Notes under the pieces: model-generated | Told to the model about the DNA's origin: nothing | Seen by the model: the letters and a program-made list of their open reading frames with translations, nothing else | Databases searched by the model: none | Assembly (NCBI GenBank): GCA_964019155.1 | Contig: OZ025243.1 | Span: 83,281,263-83,345,262 of the forward strand | Direction of reading: 5' to 3' | Origin: Osedax fenrisi | Lineage: Eukaryota; Annelida; Polychaeta; Sabellida; Siboglinidae | DNA: 64,000 bases | Made by a program: the position numbers and the translations under genes | In this document: positions 12,237-26,479 of the stretch, in pieces | Position numbering within the stretch: the stretch's first letter is position 1 | Layout: every line of letters begins with the position of its first letter

Positions 12237-12344
12237 TATGCTACAAATATTGCCGCCACGGAGGAACGTGTGTAGTTCGCAATAATGAACAGACGTGTCT
12301 CTGCCGAGGTAGAAATTACGGCTCTACTTGCGAGGAAATCAGAT
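12237..12344 (+). CDS. EGF-domain exon 4
   Basis: This is a 108-nt phase 1-1 exon after acceptor CATCAG and before the strong donor GTACGT. Joined to exon 3 it completes an EGF: VCYKYCRHGGTC, EQTCLC, NYGSTC, then EEIR. If the donor were not used, the frame would continue about 30 codons through a hydrophobic run (LSLVLPLF...VYIYIIIIII) to TAA, resembling a membrane anchor. That run is largely translated microsatellite, so I favour splicing. Confidence 0.85.
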
Positions 12345-12419
12345 GTACGTTATCATTAGTATTACCATTATTCATGACTACTTTTACTGTATATATATAT
12401 ATTATTATTATTATCATCA

Positions 12420-12470
12420 GATTTAGGTAATTGTAGAAGCATTGCTGCTTGTCGAGACAATTACCCTTAA
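12420..12470 (-). promoter_or_regulatory. Two-storey hairpin at LINE 3' end
   Basis: On the minus strand, outer arms GGTAATTGT / ACAATTACC (9 bp) enclose an inner stem AAGCA-GCAA-TGCTT, with a six-base 5' bulge and a CT 3' bulge. It precedes the AT-repeat tail. Such 3' stem-loops are known binding sites for LINE reverse transcriptases. A structurally matching hairpin with different outer arms lies at 33685-33726. Confidence 0.6.
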
Positions 12471-13337
12471 TTTAACTTGTTGACATATATCAAATAATTC
12501 TATTATATAAATATAATGGAATGTGAATATTGTGGAATATAAAATATATATAATAATAATAAGGTTGACTTCCTGTTTACACTAAGGTAAATATAATATG
12601 ATAAAATTGTGATATCTGTCAACTCGTTATTGATTAATCATCATTTAATAATTAAATAAACTATAAAATAAAAGATAAAAATAGATAAAATTAGTGAAGG
12701 TGTAACAAAATTAAAATACAAAAATATCATTAAAATAATTTAAATTTCGATAATAAATTATAATATGAATATAATAAATAAACAGATCAGGAAATTATAC
12801 TGAACAACAACAACAAACTAAGATTTAAAATAAATATAAATAAAAAGTATATAGAAGTCAAAATTGATAAAAAATATTTTTCAATAAATGTCATTAGAAT
12901 ATAAATAAAATAACTATTTATTAATTTTTATGAGTATAATTTTTATATAGAAGTTTAAAATTATTAACAACAAAATATATTGTTATAAAAAGCAGTAAGA
13001 AGATTAACATTATTTTTTTTTTTTTTTAAAGTTGTTATTTTTATATAAAGGTCAAGTTTAAAATTGTAACTGAGAAGAAAAGAGCAAAACAATAAGGATC
13101 ATTTTTATATAAAAGTTTAAAATGATTAAAAAAAATATATATTTTATTATAAAATTCAATAAGAATAAAATGATTATTTTTTTAAAGTTTGTTATTTTTA
13201 TATATAGGTCTAAGGGTAAACATAGTTATTTTACTAGAAGAGTAATAAAAACAATTTTTATATAAATGTCAGGTTGAAAATTATAACATAAAAGAAAAGA
13301 TAAAATATTTTTTTTGAATTATGTTTGAATTATTGGA

Positions 13338-13732
13338 TTAATTGTAATTATCGATGAATTTGTTATGAATTTTTTTTGCGAAAATTGACTTTGATTTTGA
13401 TTTTTTTATGTCAGAGTTTATATTATTCCATGTTTTTGGTCCATTAAAAACTAAAGAAAATAACAAGAAAATTTTTCTGCATAATTCTATTTCAAAAATT
13501 AAGGAATCACGAATATTATATATTATATTTTTCTTTTTAAAAAATAATGATGAAGACGAGTAGAATTTATATTTATAATTTTTATTGTACATGAATATAC
13601 TAGTGTTTTTTTCAACAAGGTCACAACATTTAAGAGTATTTATATTTTTAAATAAAATATTAGTATGGTCATGAATTTTTTTATTAAAAATTATTCTCAA
13701 TATTTTTTGTTGTTGTAAGAGGATACAATTTG

Positions 13733-13788
<56 letters not shown>

Positions 13789-14830
13789 TGCCCCATATTA
13801 TATTAGCATAATTAATGTGAGGAAGGAATAAATATTTATATATCATTGTTAGAACTTTGAAATTTAATAATCTTGCGACTTTACTAGTTATCCAGATTAT
13901 TTTATTCAGTTTAGCTCTTAGATATGAAATATGATATTTCCAACTTAGTTTGTTATCAATAATTACACCAAGAAATTTTATATTTGTTACCCTTTTTAAA
14001 TTATTTTTATTTATTTGTATATTCATGTTTTCTTTACAATTACATAGAATTTAATTGGTTTTATCAGTATTCAATGATAACCGGTTATCAATAAACCAGT
14101 TATTTAATTTTTATAATTCCATATTTATATTTCTTGATAATGAAACAATTGAACTATCATCAATAAATAATGTGGTATCGTCAGCAAACATGGTAAATTT
14201 AAATATATTAGATGCATTTACTAAATCATTAATATATATTAAAAATAAAATAGGTCCAAGAATAGTTCCTTGGGGTACTCCACAATTTATAGTAGCTATG
14301 TCTGAGTATACATCATTATACAATACAATTTGAGATCGATCAGATAAATAATTTGTTAACCATTTTAGTGGTATACCACGGATGCCAATATTTTCTAACT
14401 TTTTAATTAAAATTGAATGGTTTACCGTATCAAATTCTTTTCTGAAATCAATAAAGATAGATGCACATATTTTATTAGAATTAATACTTTTAGTAATTTG
14501 TGATTGAAGATTAAATATTGCATCAGTTGTATTTAATTGTTTACGAAATCCAAATTGTGAGTTATTTATAATATTGTGTTTTTCAAAAAAGATTATTATT
14601 TTTGTGTAAAATATTTTTTCAAGTACTTTTGAAAATTGATTAGTTAACGATATTTGTCTATAGTTATTAAAATCATGTTTATTTTTATTTTTATAAAATG
14701 GTACAACTTTTGCTGATTTTAACGATAATGGTATTATACCGGATGAAAAAGATGTATTAAAAAGATACAGTAACGGGTGTAGTATATGGAGATATGATTT
14801 TATGAAAATCCATATTAAAATTAAAAGTAT
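13338..14830 (-). pseudogene. LINE reverse transcriptase pseudogene
   Basis: In order on the minus strand: NYRQISLTNQFSKVLEKI (fingers), FGFRKQLNTTDAI, SIFIDFRKEFDTVNHSIL (palm, first catalytic Asp), KWLTNYLSDRSQ, CGVPQGTILGPILFLIYIND (14323 downwards) and MFADDTTLF (catalytic Asp pair). Then come WFIDNRLSLNTDKTN, FLGVIIDNKLSWKYHI, PHINYANIIWGN and the C-terminal FNGPKTWNNINSDIKK. Frameshifts or stops lie near 13790 and 14030-14110. A (TA)n tract of about 48 bp (13736-13784) is inserted inside the coding sequence just after IIWGN. This is a CR1/Jockey-group element by motif order; the clade is not resolved. Confidence 0.85.
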
Positions 14831-14844
14831 CTAGTGATTATTTC

Positions 14845-14879
<35 letters not shown>

Positions 14880-15133
14880 AATACATATATATATATAATA
14901 GAAATATATTAAATAATATTTTATTTTGTATTAACACGGGAAATTTAGTTGTGAGATATTTACATATGTTTTAATAGTAGTATAACATATATTCATTTTT
15001 ATAAATAATTTCTTATTTTATGGTGGCTTCATTACCATAAGTGGGTGTAACATAATACATAACATACTAATATTCATTTATATGTATCATATTACACATA
15101 ATATGTATATGTTTAATATATATGACGTTACAG

Positions 15134-15357
15134 ACTCGAGGCAACATTTTACACTAATTGTCAATAGTAAATATATATCAGGCTACCAATTAAGTAAATT
15201 CCAGAACACGTTAAAATACATAATAGACGAACCGAACATGCACATATCGATGACTAAAACTCACTGTAATACTTCACGAGGGTTATTAATGAATACATGT
15301 TTATGCTATTGTGTGTTTATATATTTGTCGTGTATTTTTAAAATAATAAACATGTGA
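15134..15357 (+). CDS. Possible exon 5 of the EGF gene
   Basis: It starts after acceptor GTTACAG, in phase 1 like the preceding exons. The frame is open from 15134 to TGA at 15355 (DSRQHFTLIVNSKYISGYQ, then LSKFQNTLKYIIDEP), and the last 35 residues are Cys- and hydrophobic-rich. The 3' border is not fixed: a donor GTTAAA at 15210 would give a phase-2 end. If the frame is read to TGA, this would be a terminal exon with a short hydrophobic tail. The F-x-L-x-V-N start resembles SEA-like modules next to EGF domains, but that is speculation. Confidence 0.35.
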
Positions 15358-15612
15358 AATATAAATCATGTTTCAATAATATAGTTAAATAGTTAAATTA
15401 TAATTGTGCTGTATTATTATTTGAATGATGCAAATAATGTAAATTAAACCAATTCAAATTATTTAAAATAAATGATATATAGTATACCATATACATATAT
15501 GTCTAAAGTTATCTAAAGTATTTGTATTTATTCGGTTTTCAATTAAATTTTAATATTTACAACATTGTATGCTTAAAATAGGGCTATATTGAGAACATGT
15601 TACACACATATA

Positions 15613-15616
<4 letters not shown>

Positions 15617-15660
<44 letters not shown>

Positions 15661-15952
15661 GTGTGGATCAGTGGCTATGGCGTCAGAAACATAAGCAGTA
15701 GGACACGGGTTCGAGCCTCGTCCGGACCATTAATTAATTTTACAAAATAGGTCTTAACATATTATTTAGAAGTTGTCTTATATAATTGTGTTTAAATAAA
15801 TAATCGGCTCTCGTTAAAAGCATGGATGCCTTAACATGAGAGCGGCTTCGAAGGGACATTAGAGCCATATATGGTTATAAGTGAAAACTTCATCTAAGTT
15901 CCTGGATGGGATGAAAGGACTCCACCAAATAAAAATAACAAAAATAACAAAA
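15617..15952 (+). mobile_element. tRNA-derived SINE
   Basis: After a (TA)n tract (15617-15658), the segment from 15661 has an RNA polymerase III B box GGTTCGAGCC (15708-15717) in a T-arm-like context. An A-box-like TGGCTATGGCG sits 36 bp upstream, and the 5' and 3' ends can pair as a weak acceptor stem ending TCCGGAC. About 170 bp of body follow (GGCTCTCGTT, GAGAGCGGCTTCGAAGGG, CCTGGATGGGATGAAAGGAC). A tail of repeated AAATAACA units ends at about 15952. This is classic SINE architecture. The anticodon arm is not canonical, so it is not a working tRNA gene. Confidence 0.7.
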
Positions 15953-17575
15953 TAATATACTAAAACTAAAATATTTATTCTTAGAAATAGATCATTTTAA
16001 GTAATATATTTAATTATATTTAAACTATTTTAAAAATATCAGTGATGTATATTTATTTGTAGAATTAGTAATAGAGTATTCCATTATATTATGAATTTAT
16101 TTTTTTATATATATATTAAAATAATTAATTTAAAAAACGATTTAAACAATGGATTTTATAGCAAATGGAAAATAATGAAATATGATAAAATAATTCAAGC
16201 GTAACATAAATGTTTCATAAAATACATGAACTAAATATACGTATATCCAAGCAATCTATATAAAGAAAGTGGGTTATAAATGTTATGTATTGTATGACAC
16301 TATTCGATAGAGGCGTTTTAGTCGATTCCTACTACTAAATAGCTTTTACATTTTAAATAAATGTTATGTATATACTATACTACTATCTATTACATTTTAA
16401 ATATTTTTATTTATTTATATATATATATATGTATATTGATAATTACGATATATTGTAATGTACTAAAATGTACTACATCAATATTCATTATTATATAATA
16501 TGTTGTGTAATATATAACATATGTTGTGTATTTATTGAATATATTGAATATATCATACTATTTTATTGATATTTATAACTTAAATCCATAGATATAGATA
16601 GAAGTCACTTTTATCTATTTCTACAAAAATATTAATGTATTACTACTCTATATCCTAAAAATAAATATTAAAAATACAATACATCAATACATCATTCATT
16701 ATTATTTTAATATTTCTAATATATAATCGAAATCTCTGATGACAATTTGTTAATATATTAATAACAGTTTTATTCACGTATTTATCGTTTACATTCATCG
16801 CGTATGTCAAATGATAATCGAATTTCTTTATATCCATGATCCATACACAAATAATTTATATATATATATATATATATATATACTAATTATGTTATTTCAA
16901 TTAACATATTTTTAATAAAAGTTAATATATGCGATCTATATTGTTAATGGATATCCATTACATACTAATAAATACTAATTTAATTAATTTATATTCCGGT
17001 GACTTCAAACTATATATTATATTATTTAATTGCATAGATTTTGAAAGTGTTATTACATGTTTCTCTAATCATTATTTCCTCTTTAGGACCTGTAATAAAT
17101 TATTTTTGATATAAATATATTATAAAAAATACATTATAAAAATATATAAAAAATATATAAAAATCAATAAATGTAATATATTATCTTTAAAATTATACAT
17201 GGATCGGTGCATACAAGTGTTGTAAATATAATTAACAACACTAACCCTAATTATCTTAATTATTATTTAGCAATATAGATTTAATAGTATCAGAAAATAT
17301 CAAAGCTACATCTGATAATAACATATACCATACGATGCATCCGACAAATATAAATTTATTATTCTTCTCACCGATATATTATTTTGAAATGGAAAGCATT
17401 TTAATTGAATTCCAAGATATATTGACTAGTTATATCTATAATTTATATTTGTCGATGATCATTAGAGAAATATCTATAAAATGAGTGGACATTTATTTAA
17501 AGGATTGGAAACAATATGCTAATTTAATGAATACTAACTCGATGATAATATATATTAACAATATATATTTATATA
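15953..17575 (+). other. AT-rich intergenic or intronic DNA
   Basis: I recognise nothing here. Short frames (16655-16837, 16929-17114) have no motif and AT-driven composition. Confidence 0.5.
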
Positions 17576-17579
17576 TATA

Positions 17580-18933
<1,354 letters not shown>

Positions 18934-19049
18934 TTCAATTTTTTTTTAATTAAAAGTGTTTATATTTTGGAATAATTTAGTCGTGTAGTATTGGTCCTAT
19001 AATTTAGTTTACTATTATTTTTTAATATATTTATATTCTTATTTTATAG

Positions 19050-19269
19050 ACTCGAGGATACGCTTACAGTTGACTTGACTTCGACAACATTCATCACAAA
19101 CTGCATCAACGTTCCGGGAGTAATGCGATATCACTATCTCTGTCAGAAGTTGAGGAATGCTCTTGAGATGTACCGAGAACATTATACTATGGATAATGAC
19201 TTGATAGATTCCGAAGACTGCGACTTCAAAGTGTTTCCAACGGATGAATTGGTAGATAATCGTGGCCCT
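19050..19269 (+). CDS. Probable exon 6 of the EGF gene, extracellular module
   Basis: It follows acceptor TTTATAG and ends at the consensus donor GTAAGT (19270). Read in phase 2 it gives 73 codons (LEDTLTVDLTSTTFITNCI, MRYHYLCQKLRNALEMYREH, DCDFKVFPTDELVDNRGP), ending in phase 0. A second acceptor, GCTTACAG (19062-19069), would start the exon at 19070 in phase 1, matching the phase of the earlier exons. The composition is clearly coding-like and acidic, with three Cys. I do not recognise the domain. It could also belong to a separate gene. Confidence 0.6.
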
Positions 19270-19469
19270 GTAAGTAATAAAATACATTATTATACATCAT
19301 AGCTATTAGTTTGCATTGTATCATGCGTGTTATAATTAGAATAGATCTGTATAGTAATTCTGTTATCTAATTAAAATATCAAACATATAATATACACGTA
19401 TTATTTGAATATATAAATTAAATTAAATTCAATATTCATTCTACAATTATTATTTTATGATAATATATA

Positions 19470-19905
19470 TTCAAATATTTGAAAACATTATATGATACTC
19501 CCTATCTACACAATGTATTTAACAGTGAGCCCCACCTACCGCTATTAGTAGTTTCACCACTGAAATATGACTAGGTTTGAAACAATTTATATAAAATAGT
19601 TTTTTTCCATTATTTTTCACATCATAGATTTGAATAACATATACAAAAAAACACCCTAATATATTGTTATTTATTAGCAATGAATACTTAGTTTTCATCA
19701 TTTTATTTAAAACCATTGTTTAACATTTTAAAAGTGTATATTTTGACACAACTTTACATTATAGATATCATATTTTCCCGAAATAATAACATATGTATAC
19801 GTATTAGATATACCTATAGGTGGTTCTGTCTTTACATGGTAACACATTCATATTATATGATTTCTCGTAAGTTTTATATTTTCATTAGAAACATATTTAA
19901 TAGCA
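19470..19905. mobile_element. Old relic of the 31-bp-TIR MITE family
   Basis: Scattered blocks match the three intact copies at 55911, 58147 and 59164: ATACTCCCTATC near the left end, TAGCAATGAATACTTAG.TTTTCATCAT, AACATTTTAAAAGTGTATA and TTATATTTTCATTAGAAA at the right end. The termini are eroded. Confidence 0.55.
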
Positions 19906-19979
19906 TGGTATTTTATAAAGAAGTAAACATATTATATATGATCCAATTTAAGGGGATACCCCAGTTCTAACATTACATT

Positions 19980-20020
19980 TTTTTAATTTGTTACTAGTTT
20001 TACAAAAATCATACAATTAA

Positions 20021-20054
<34 letters not shown>

Positions 20055-20566
20055 TTATAATGTTGTGGTGACATTTCGAAAAGAAATATGGATTAAAAAT
20101 AACATAAAATGCTTTTTTCCTAAGGTAGTATAAATAATAAAATAATAAAATAATATGTCATATACATTTATAACATAATAATAATAACAATATTTATATC
20201 ACTTAAATTTGATGGAATTAATATATTTCAAAAACCATTTTGATTATTATTTTGTACTATTTATTATTATTCTATATTTGTTGTATATAACATAGTTTAA
20301 CATCCAATAATACAATATGTTTGACAGGTGACCTGTATTTATTTCATAATTCATTATACTTTCAAGAGCTTCAACATATCATTATTAATTTACTATAAAT
20401 GCATTATACCTCATTCAATTTATTTGTTAAATAGCATTTCATAATTAGTTATTTGTATAAATTGGTATATTATTGTATTTGTTATTAGATATTTTTATTA
20501 ATGTGTATTTATTTTATAAATATATAATATAGTTTATATATATAATATAAATTTTATATATAATTA

Positions 20567-20617
<51 letters not shown>

Positions 20618-21810
20618 ATATAATGTAATATAAACTGTAAATAAACCTATAATATAATTTAATCAACAAAAACTTTCTAACTAAGGTCTATTATAATTAA
20701 AGTAAACACTTAAATTGTTAAGATAATTTCTAACTTTCTTTTGATTTAGCACTAGTATATATAGCTATAATCACATGTATACATATTTGTAATTATCTAA
20801 TTATTATCCTAATAAATATCCTAATATATGCATTAAATATAATTTTATTCATATGCAGGTAACATTTGTATATTTTATGTTTATTTTTGAAATATCTCAA
20901 TATACAGTTCTAGCTATGCATACACTCTTACTATAGATAAAATATAATGTAATTATTCAAAAAATTCAATATGATACTTCATTTTGAATACATACATTAT
21001 ATTTGTATCTTCACATATTAAATTTGAGAATGATGGTAACCCCTTACCACATACGTATGTTGCACTACAATTTATGACAAAATGTTAAATTAATTAATTT
21101 ACATTTTATGTAATTTATAATGAATTTGACAAAAATATAATAATTAATTATATTATTATTAAATTAAAATGTATTTGAATATTAATATTAAAAAGTTAAA
21201 ACTTATATAATAATAAATAGATGATTTATATACATTATTTAGAAAAATTAATAAATTAAAAATACCTATAGAAAGAAGATTTTACATTAATAATTATGTT
21301 GGATATAGTGATGTATATTATATGTGTTATACTTGCTATGTGTATTATTCATATTAAAATAAATCCGTTAGTTATATTATAGTTATATTGCTAGGATAGT
21401 CAATAATTAATATATTATATATTATATCAATATTAGCATATATTCATATAAACAAACACACACACATTTTATTTTTTAATAATATGTTCATTATGTAAAA
21501 TAATTTAAAAAATACATGTTTAACAATGTTATATTATGTGTTCATTTATATTAAATGATGTTTATTGGATATATATATATATAATTTTATTTGTTGCATT
21601 AATTTTAGTAATATATAATATAACACTATTAATATATTAATTAATATAGTAATATAATATAACATCTTATCATATATATGTTTACTGTAATTAAAATAGT
21701 ATAGTATATACTATATACTTTATAAGTTATAATTCCTAAAATGTACTTATCAAATAATATAGTTCTATATATTTATTATATTAAATCGTAATATTTATCA
21801 TAAATATGTG

Positions 21811-21860
<50 letters not shown>

Positions 21861-22174
21861 TATAATATATTATATTTATTTATATATATATTTATTTATA
21901 TAAATATATTCATTTAATAAGTTTAAAGCGAAAAAGTCCAATAAATGATATAAGGAATATATCAATTCCTTCAAATAATGGTGAAAAAGAATTCTACGGT
22001 TTTTATTTATATCAATATATTATTTATATTAATTAGACTATATAATAATAAAATATATTTTATATTTATTTATAACTATATATATATATATATATTTTAT
22101 AAAATATCTCGATAATATCTTTTAATTTATATGATTATATATATTTATAATATATTATTTCCATACTACTCATT

Positions 22175-22255
<81 letters not shown>

Positions 22256-22690
22256 TACAGTGGTAGATAGAAAAATAAATGAAAAAAGAAATATTCCAGA
22301 TAAATTAATATTTACAATAATTTAATTATACTAAGAAATTTTTAAATATTAAAAATAAAATACAGTATAAATACACCTTATGTATATTATTAATTACATA
22401 TATATTACATTTGACTATTACAATATATATGAATATAAAATATCGTATAATATTTAATATTTTATATTGCTGATTTCCTCGTTTCCTCCGTATTATATCA
22501 TTAATTCTTTAATTAATATGGATTGCAATACATCTATTTTATTTTTCTTACTTTTCTTTTTATTCTCATTTTATTTAATGAATTCTATAATTTTATTCTA
22601 AATATTTAATGTTAACTAGTATTTTATTGTTTACATTTTTTAATTCATATTCTTTATTATTTCACAAATTATATTTAAATTGAATTTATT
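19980..22690. other. AT-rich DNA with TA tracts
   Basis: TA arrays lie at about 20023-20052, 20570-20612, 21815-21855 and 22178-22250. A segment at 21921-22000 is the reverse complement of one at 45290-45365 (dispersed repeat containing ATTTGAAGGAATTGATATAT). No gene is recognised. Confidence 0.6.
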
Positions 22691-22989
22691 ATATTTATTT
22701 GTCTTTACACTTGAATCATTTATGGAATCTCTCTTTCTTTCACAACCTCAAAAAAGGAAGTAATAAATATTATTTTAGAAAATCTATATATAATTCTAGT
22801 TATATCAACAGTATTACTTTATCTGCGATCTACAATGTTAGAAGTAATGGTATTACACACAAGTGTTTAATAGTAATACACATGTATAATAGAACCATTA
22901 TAATGGTAAAATACATACCAGTTTCTGTACTTACTGTATCTACCATTAAAACTGAACATTTGTTGGAATGGTATTACACATTATTAAAT

Positions 22990-24660
22990 GATAACAACCG
23001 TTATTATTTCAAGTATTACTAATATAACATCCACTTTAATTGATAACATATACACAAATTATAATTATGTACCAATATCTAATGGTTTATTATATAATGA
23101 TATTAGTGACCACTTACCCATTTTTTGTATTTATAAATTAAATAACTTTAAAAATTCTATTAATAAAAATAGTGAATTCATATATTACATGATATAGAAT
23201 AATATAAGCGAGATTAAGCTATATTTTCTAAATTATAATTGGTCAGCTTTATACAGAATAGATAATGCGCATTGACTTATTCATTTCTATTTTATACAAC
23301 TCTAAATAAAAATTCCTTTGTAAAAAAAAATATATACAACAAATTATTATACAATCAACTCTTGACTAATAGAGGGACTACACAAATATATAAGTAAACA
23401 AAATAAACTTTACAAAAAGTTAAAAAAAAATATTCTGTATCTAATGAAACCATTTATAAAAAATATAAAATTGTCTCTCAAAAATCATAAATAAAGCTGA
23501 ACGTTATTACTATAGTCAATATTTTATTACTAACAGAAACAACTCTAAGCAGATATGGAATAAAATAAATACTATTATACATAACAATAACAATAATAAT
23601 ATATAATTCCTAAGGTAATATCAGATAATAAACGGTGTGAACAATTTAATGATTATTTTTGTAACATAGGTAAGAAGTTAGCTTCTAAATCAGAAACAAA
23701 TTGTAATACCAATAATACATCTAATATGATATACATAATCATTATACAAATTCATTATTTATTACTCCCACTAATCCAATTGAAATAAATAATATTGTTG
23801 AAAAAAGTAAACCAACACATAGTACTGATTCTCATAACTTTCATTTAAACTAATTATTCAAATAATGTCTTCAATAAGTAATATATTATCATATTTAATT
23901 AATCTATGTATACAATAGGGTATATTTCCTAATTGTCTAAAAACTGCTAAAGTTGTAACTGAATATAAATATGGTAATATTGATAATCCTTATAATTATA
24001 GGCCAATTTCTATATTATCATCTTTCTCAAAAATTATAGAAATAATCTTAAAATCTAGATATATAGATATATGGAAAAAAATAAAATAATTTATAAATTA
24101 CAATTTGGTTTTAAAACAGGAGTTTCAACTTACGACGCATTGACTGATCTAACTGGAACCATAGCTACAAATAAAATGAAATATTATGCAGCTATATCTA
24201 TATACTTAAATAAAGCATTCAACTGATGATACTTCTATTATATTCCGTGTAAATAATATTGATTCTATGGAAAATTCCATTAATACATTTTTTAAATATA
24301 ATGATATATGGCTATCATTAAATAAATTTACAATTAATGTAAGCAAAACTAACTATTTAATATTTAATAATAATAAAATTAAAAAAAATTAAATAAAAAG
24401 TATCTATTATATTAAATAATATTGTCATTATTCAAAAAAACTCAATAAAACCTCTTGGTGTAATACTTGAATCGAACATGTATTGGAAACTACATACTAA
24501 TATGGTTAAATCTAAATTTGATTATGGATTATCAATTCTAAGAAAACTAAATAATATTTTACATCAACATTTTAAAGCTAATATATTATTCTATATTTCA
24601 TTGCCATATTATTTATTGTACCCATATATGGGGGAATAATTATGATGCAACATCAAAAAA
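22990..24660 (+). pseudogene. Decayed LINE with endonuclease and RT, internally deleted
   Basis: On the plus strand: the C-terminal endonuclease motif LIDNIYTNYNYV ... NDISDHLPIFCIYKL (about 23037-23160). An RT beginning KTAKVVTEYKYGNIDN, NYRPISILSSFSKIIE (about 23940-24050) and GVSTYDALTDLTGT follows. The palm segment SIYLNKAFN runs directly into DDTSIIFRVNNIDS at about 24222, so the whole stretch with GVPQG is deleted. LSLNKFTINVSKTNYLIFN and PLGVILESNMYWKLHTN (C-terminal) close it. Many stops are present. The element ends at about 24660, where satellite-like repeats begin. Confidence 0.8.
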
Positions 24661-24669
24661 TATCCCAGT

Positions 24670-24900
24670 AAACAACAACATACAAATATGAACATATTAT
24701 GTTCATAATATGAACATATTTATATGATTCTGCATTTTTATATTACAACATATTAATATGAACATATTATGTTCATAATATGTTCATATAAATATGTTAT
24801 TACACAAATATAATTTTCATACAAATATGTATTTGACAACACATTAATATGAACATATTATGTTCATAATATGTTCATATAAATATGTTATCACAAAAAT
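24670..24900. repeat. Palindrome-rich tandem repeat
   Basis: Three copies of a block built from ATGAACATATTATGTTCAT and related inverted motifs lie at about 24685, 24757 and 24847. The last two are near-identical (about 90-bp period). The repeats can fold back on themselves. Confidence 0.8.
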
Positions 24901-24906
24901 ATAACT

Positions 24907-25300
24907 TTCAGACCACCGTACTCTCACAATATATCATATCATGCTGTCCCCTCTAGCACAACAGACTATCACGTTACATCATATCATACTTTCAGCACAC
25001 CGTACTGTCACGTTATATCATATTGTAATGTCACGTTACATCATTTTATACTTTAAGCACACCGTACTGTCACGATATATCATATTGTAATGTCACGTTA
25101 CATCATATCATACATTCAGACTACCGTACTGTCACGTTATATCATATCAAGCTGTCCCCTCTAGCACAACGTACCGTCACGTAACATCATATCATACTTT
25201 AAGACCACCGTACTCTCATGTTATATCATATTATAATGTCACGTTACATCATATCATACTTTCAGACCACCGTCCTGTCACAATATATCATAACATGCTT
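24907..25300. repeat. Satellite array with 84- and 62-bp units
   Basis: Units begin TTCAG or TTAAG followed by (A/C)C.CCGTACTGTCAC at 24907, 24991, 25053, 25115, 25199 and 25261. Lengths are 84, 62, 62, 84, 62 and a partial unit. The long units carry an extra GCTGTCCCCTCTAGCACAAC (about 22 bp). Composition is less AT-rich than the surroundings. Confidence 0.9.
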
Positions 25301-25550
25301 TTCAACTGATAAAGTTGATTTCAAACGTTGTTTAATTATTATAGTTATTATAATTATTATAATAATACCTAACTCAGTTATATACCCAAATATACATAAA
25401 TTATATATATATATATATATATACTCGTATAATATATATATATGCTTTTTTTCTCAGAATAATTTGTTTGCTATGTTTGAGTATATAAATGAGTGTTTAG
25501 ATAAAAAGTACTGACGCGATCCACTTAATTTCTTTTGCTATATATAAATA
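25301..25550. repeat. Inverted copy of 34560-34810
   Basis: The sequence from ACTGATAAAGTTGATTTCAA through ACCTAACTCAG and GAGTGTTTAGATAAAAAGTA to AATTTCTTTTGCTATATATA is the reverse complement of 34560-34810, apart from small indels in the TA-rich middle. The two copies bracket the retrotransposon block. Confidence 0.85.
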
Positions 25551-25595
25551 ACATATGTACGGCGTACATATGTTACGCATACATATGTACATTGT
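25550..25595. repeat. Perfect palindrome
   Basis: AACATATGTAC-GGC-GTACATATGTT has 11-bp arms and a 3-base spacer. It is followed by another ACATATGTAC. It sits at the inner border of the inverted repeat. Confidence 0.8.
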
Positions 25596-25956
25596 ACGCA
25601 CAATTCAAGATTATAATTAAGATAGTAAATATTATCAAATATAATTATGATGTATTGGATTTTATAAAATTTGTGAAAAAATTAAATAAATTAAAAGTAT
25701 GTCTATTTCACCAACAATTATAAATGTATTTAAATTACAAGACTCTAGTTATAATATGCGCGATAATAAAAAATTCCAAATACCTTTAATTAATACCAAC
25801 ACAACAACATTAATATAACCTATTATGGCTGGAATAATAAATTATTTAATTAACCAATTTTGTTCAAAAATTAAATATTTAATATCATGTAATCTCTAAT
25901 CTCTGTTAAAAATGTATACTTATGTACACTTATATAATATTTTGTAATAAATGTAC

Positions 25957-26479
<523 letters not shown>

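Larger units (their letters stand above)
12395..14835 (-). mobile_element. 5'-truncated LINE (RT to 3' end) in EGF intron 4
   Basis: On the minus strand the element runs from a (TA)n border at about 14850 through reverse transcriptase (13338-14830) and a T-rich 3' untranslated region. It reaches a structured 3' terminus at about 12465-12420 followed by (TGATAAT)/(AAT) repeats (about 12417-12398). The endonuclease is missing. It is antisense to the host gene. Confidence 0.7.

Noticed and set aside
12345..12440. Alternative transmembrane end of EGF exon 4
   Set aside because: The hydrophobic run is mostly translated ATATAT/ATT repeat belonging to the LINE tail, and a strong GTACGT donor precedes it.
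15661..15731. Functional tRNA gene
   Set aside because: The B box is good, but the acceptor stem has mismatches, the anticodon arm is not canonical, and a SINE body and tail follow.
22131..22325. Open frames with long Tyr-Ile repeats
   Set aside because: Translated (TA)n microsatellites (also 1459-1815, 13338-13796 at its start, 48790-48999); no coding evidence outside the repeat.
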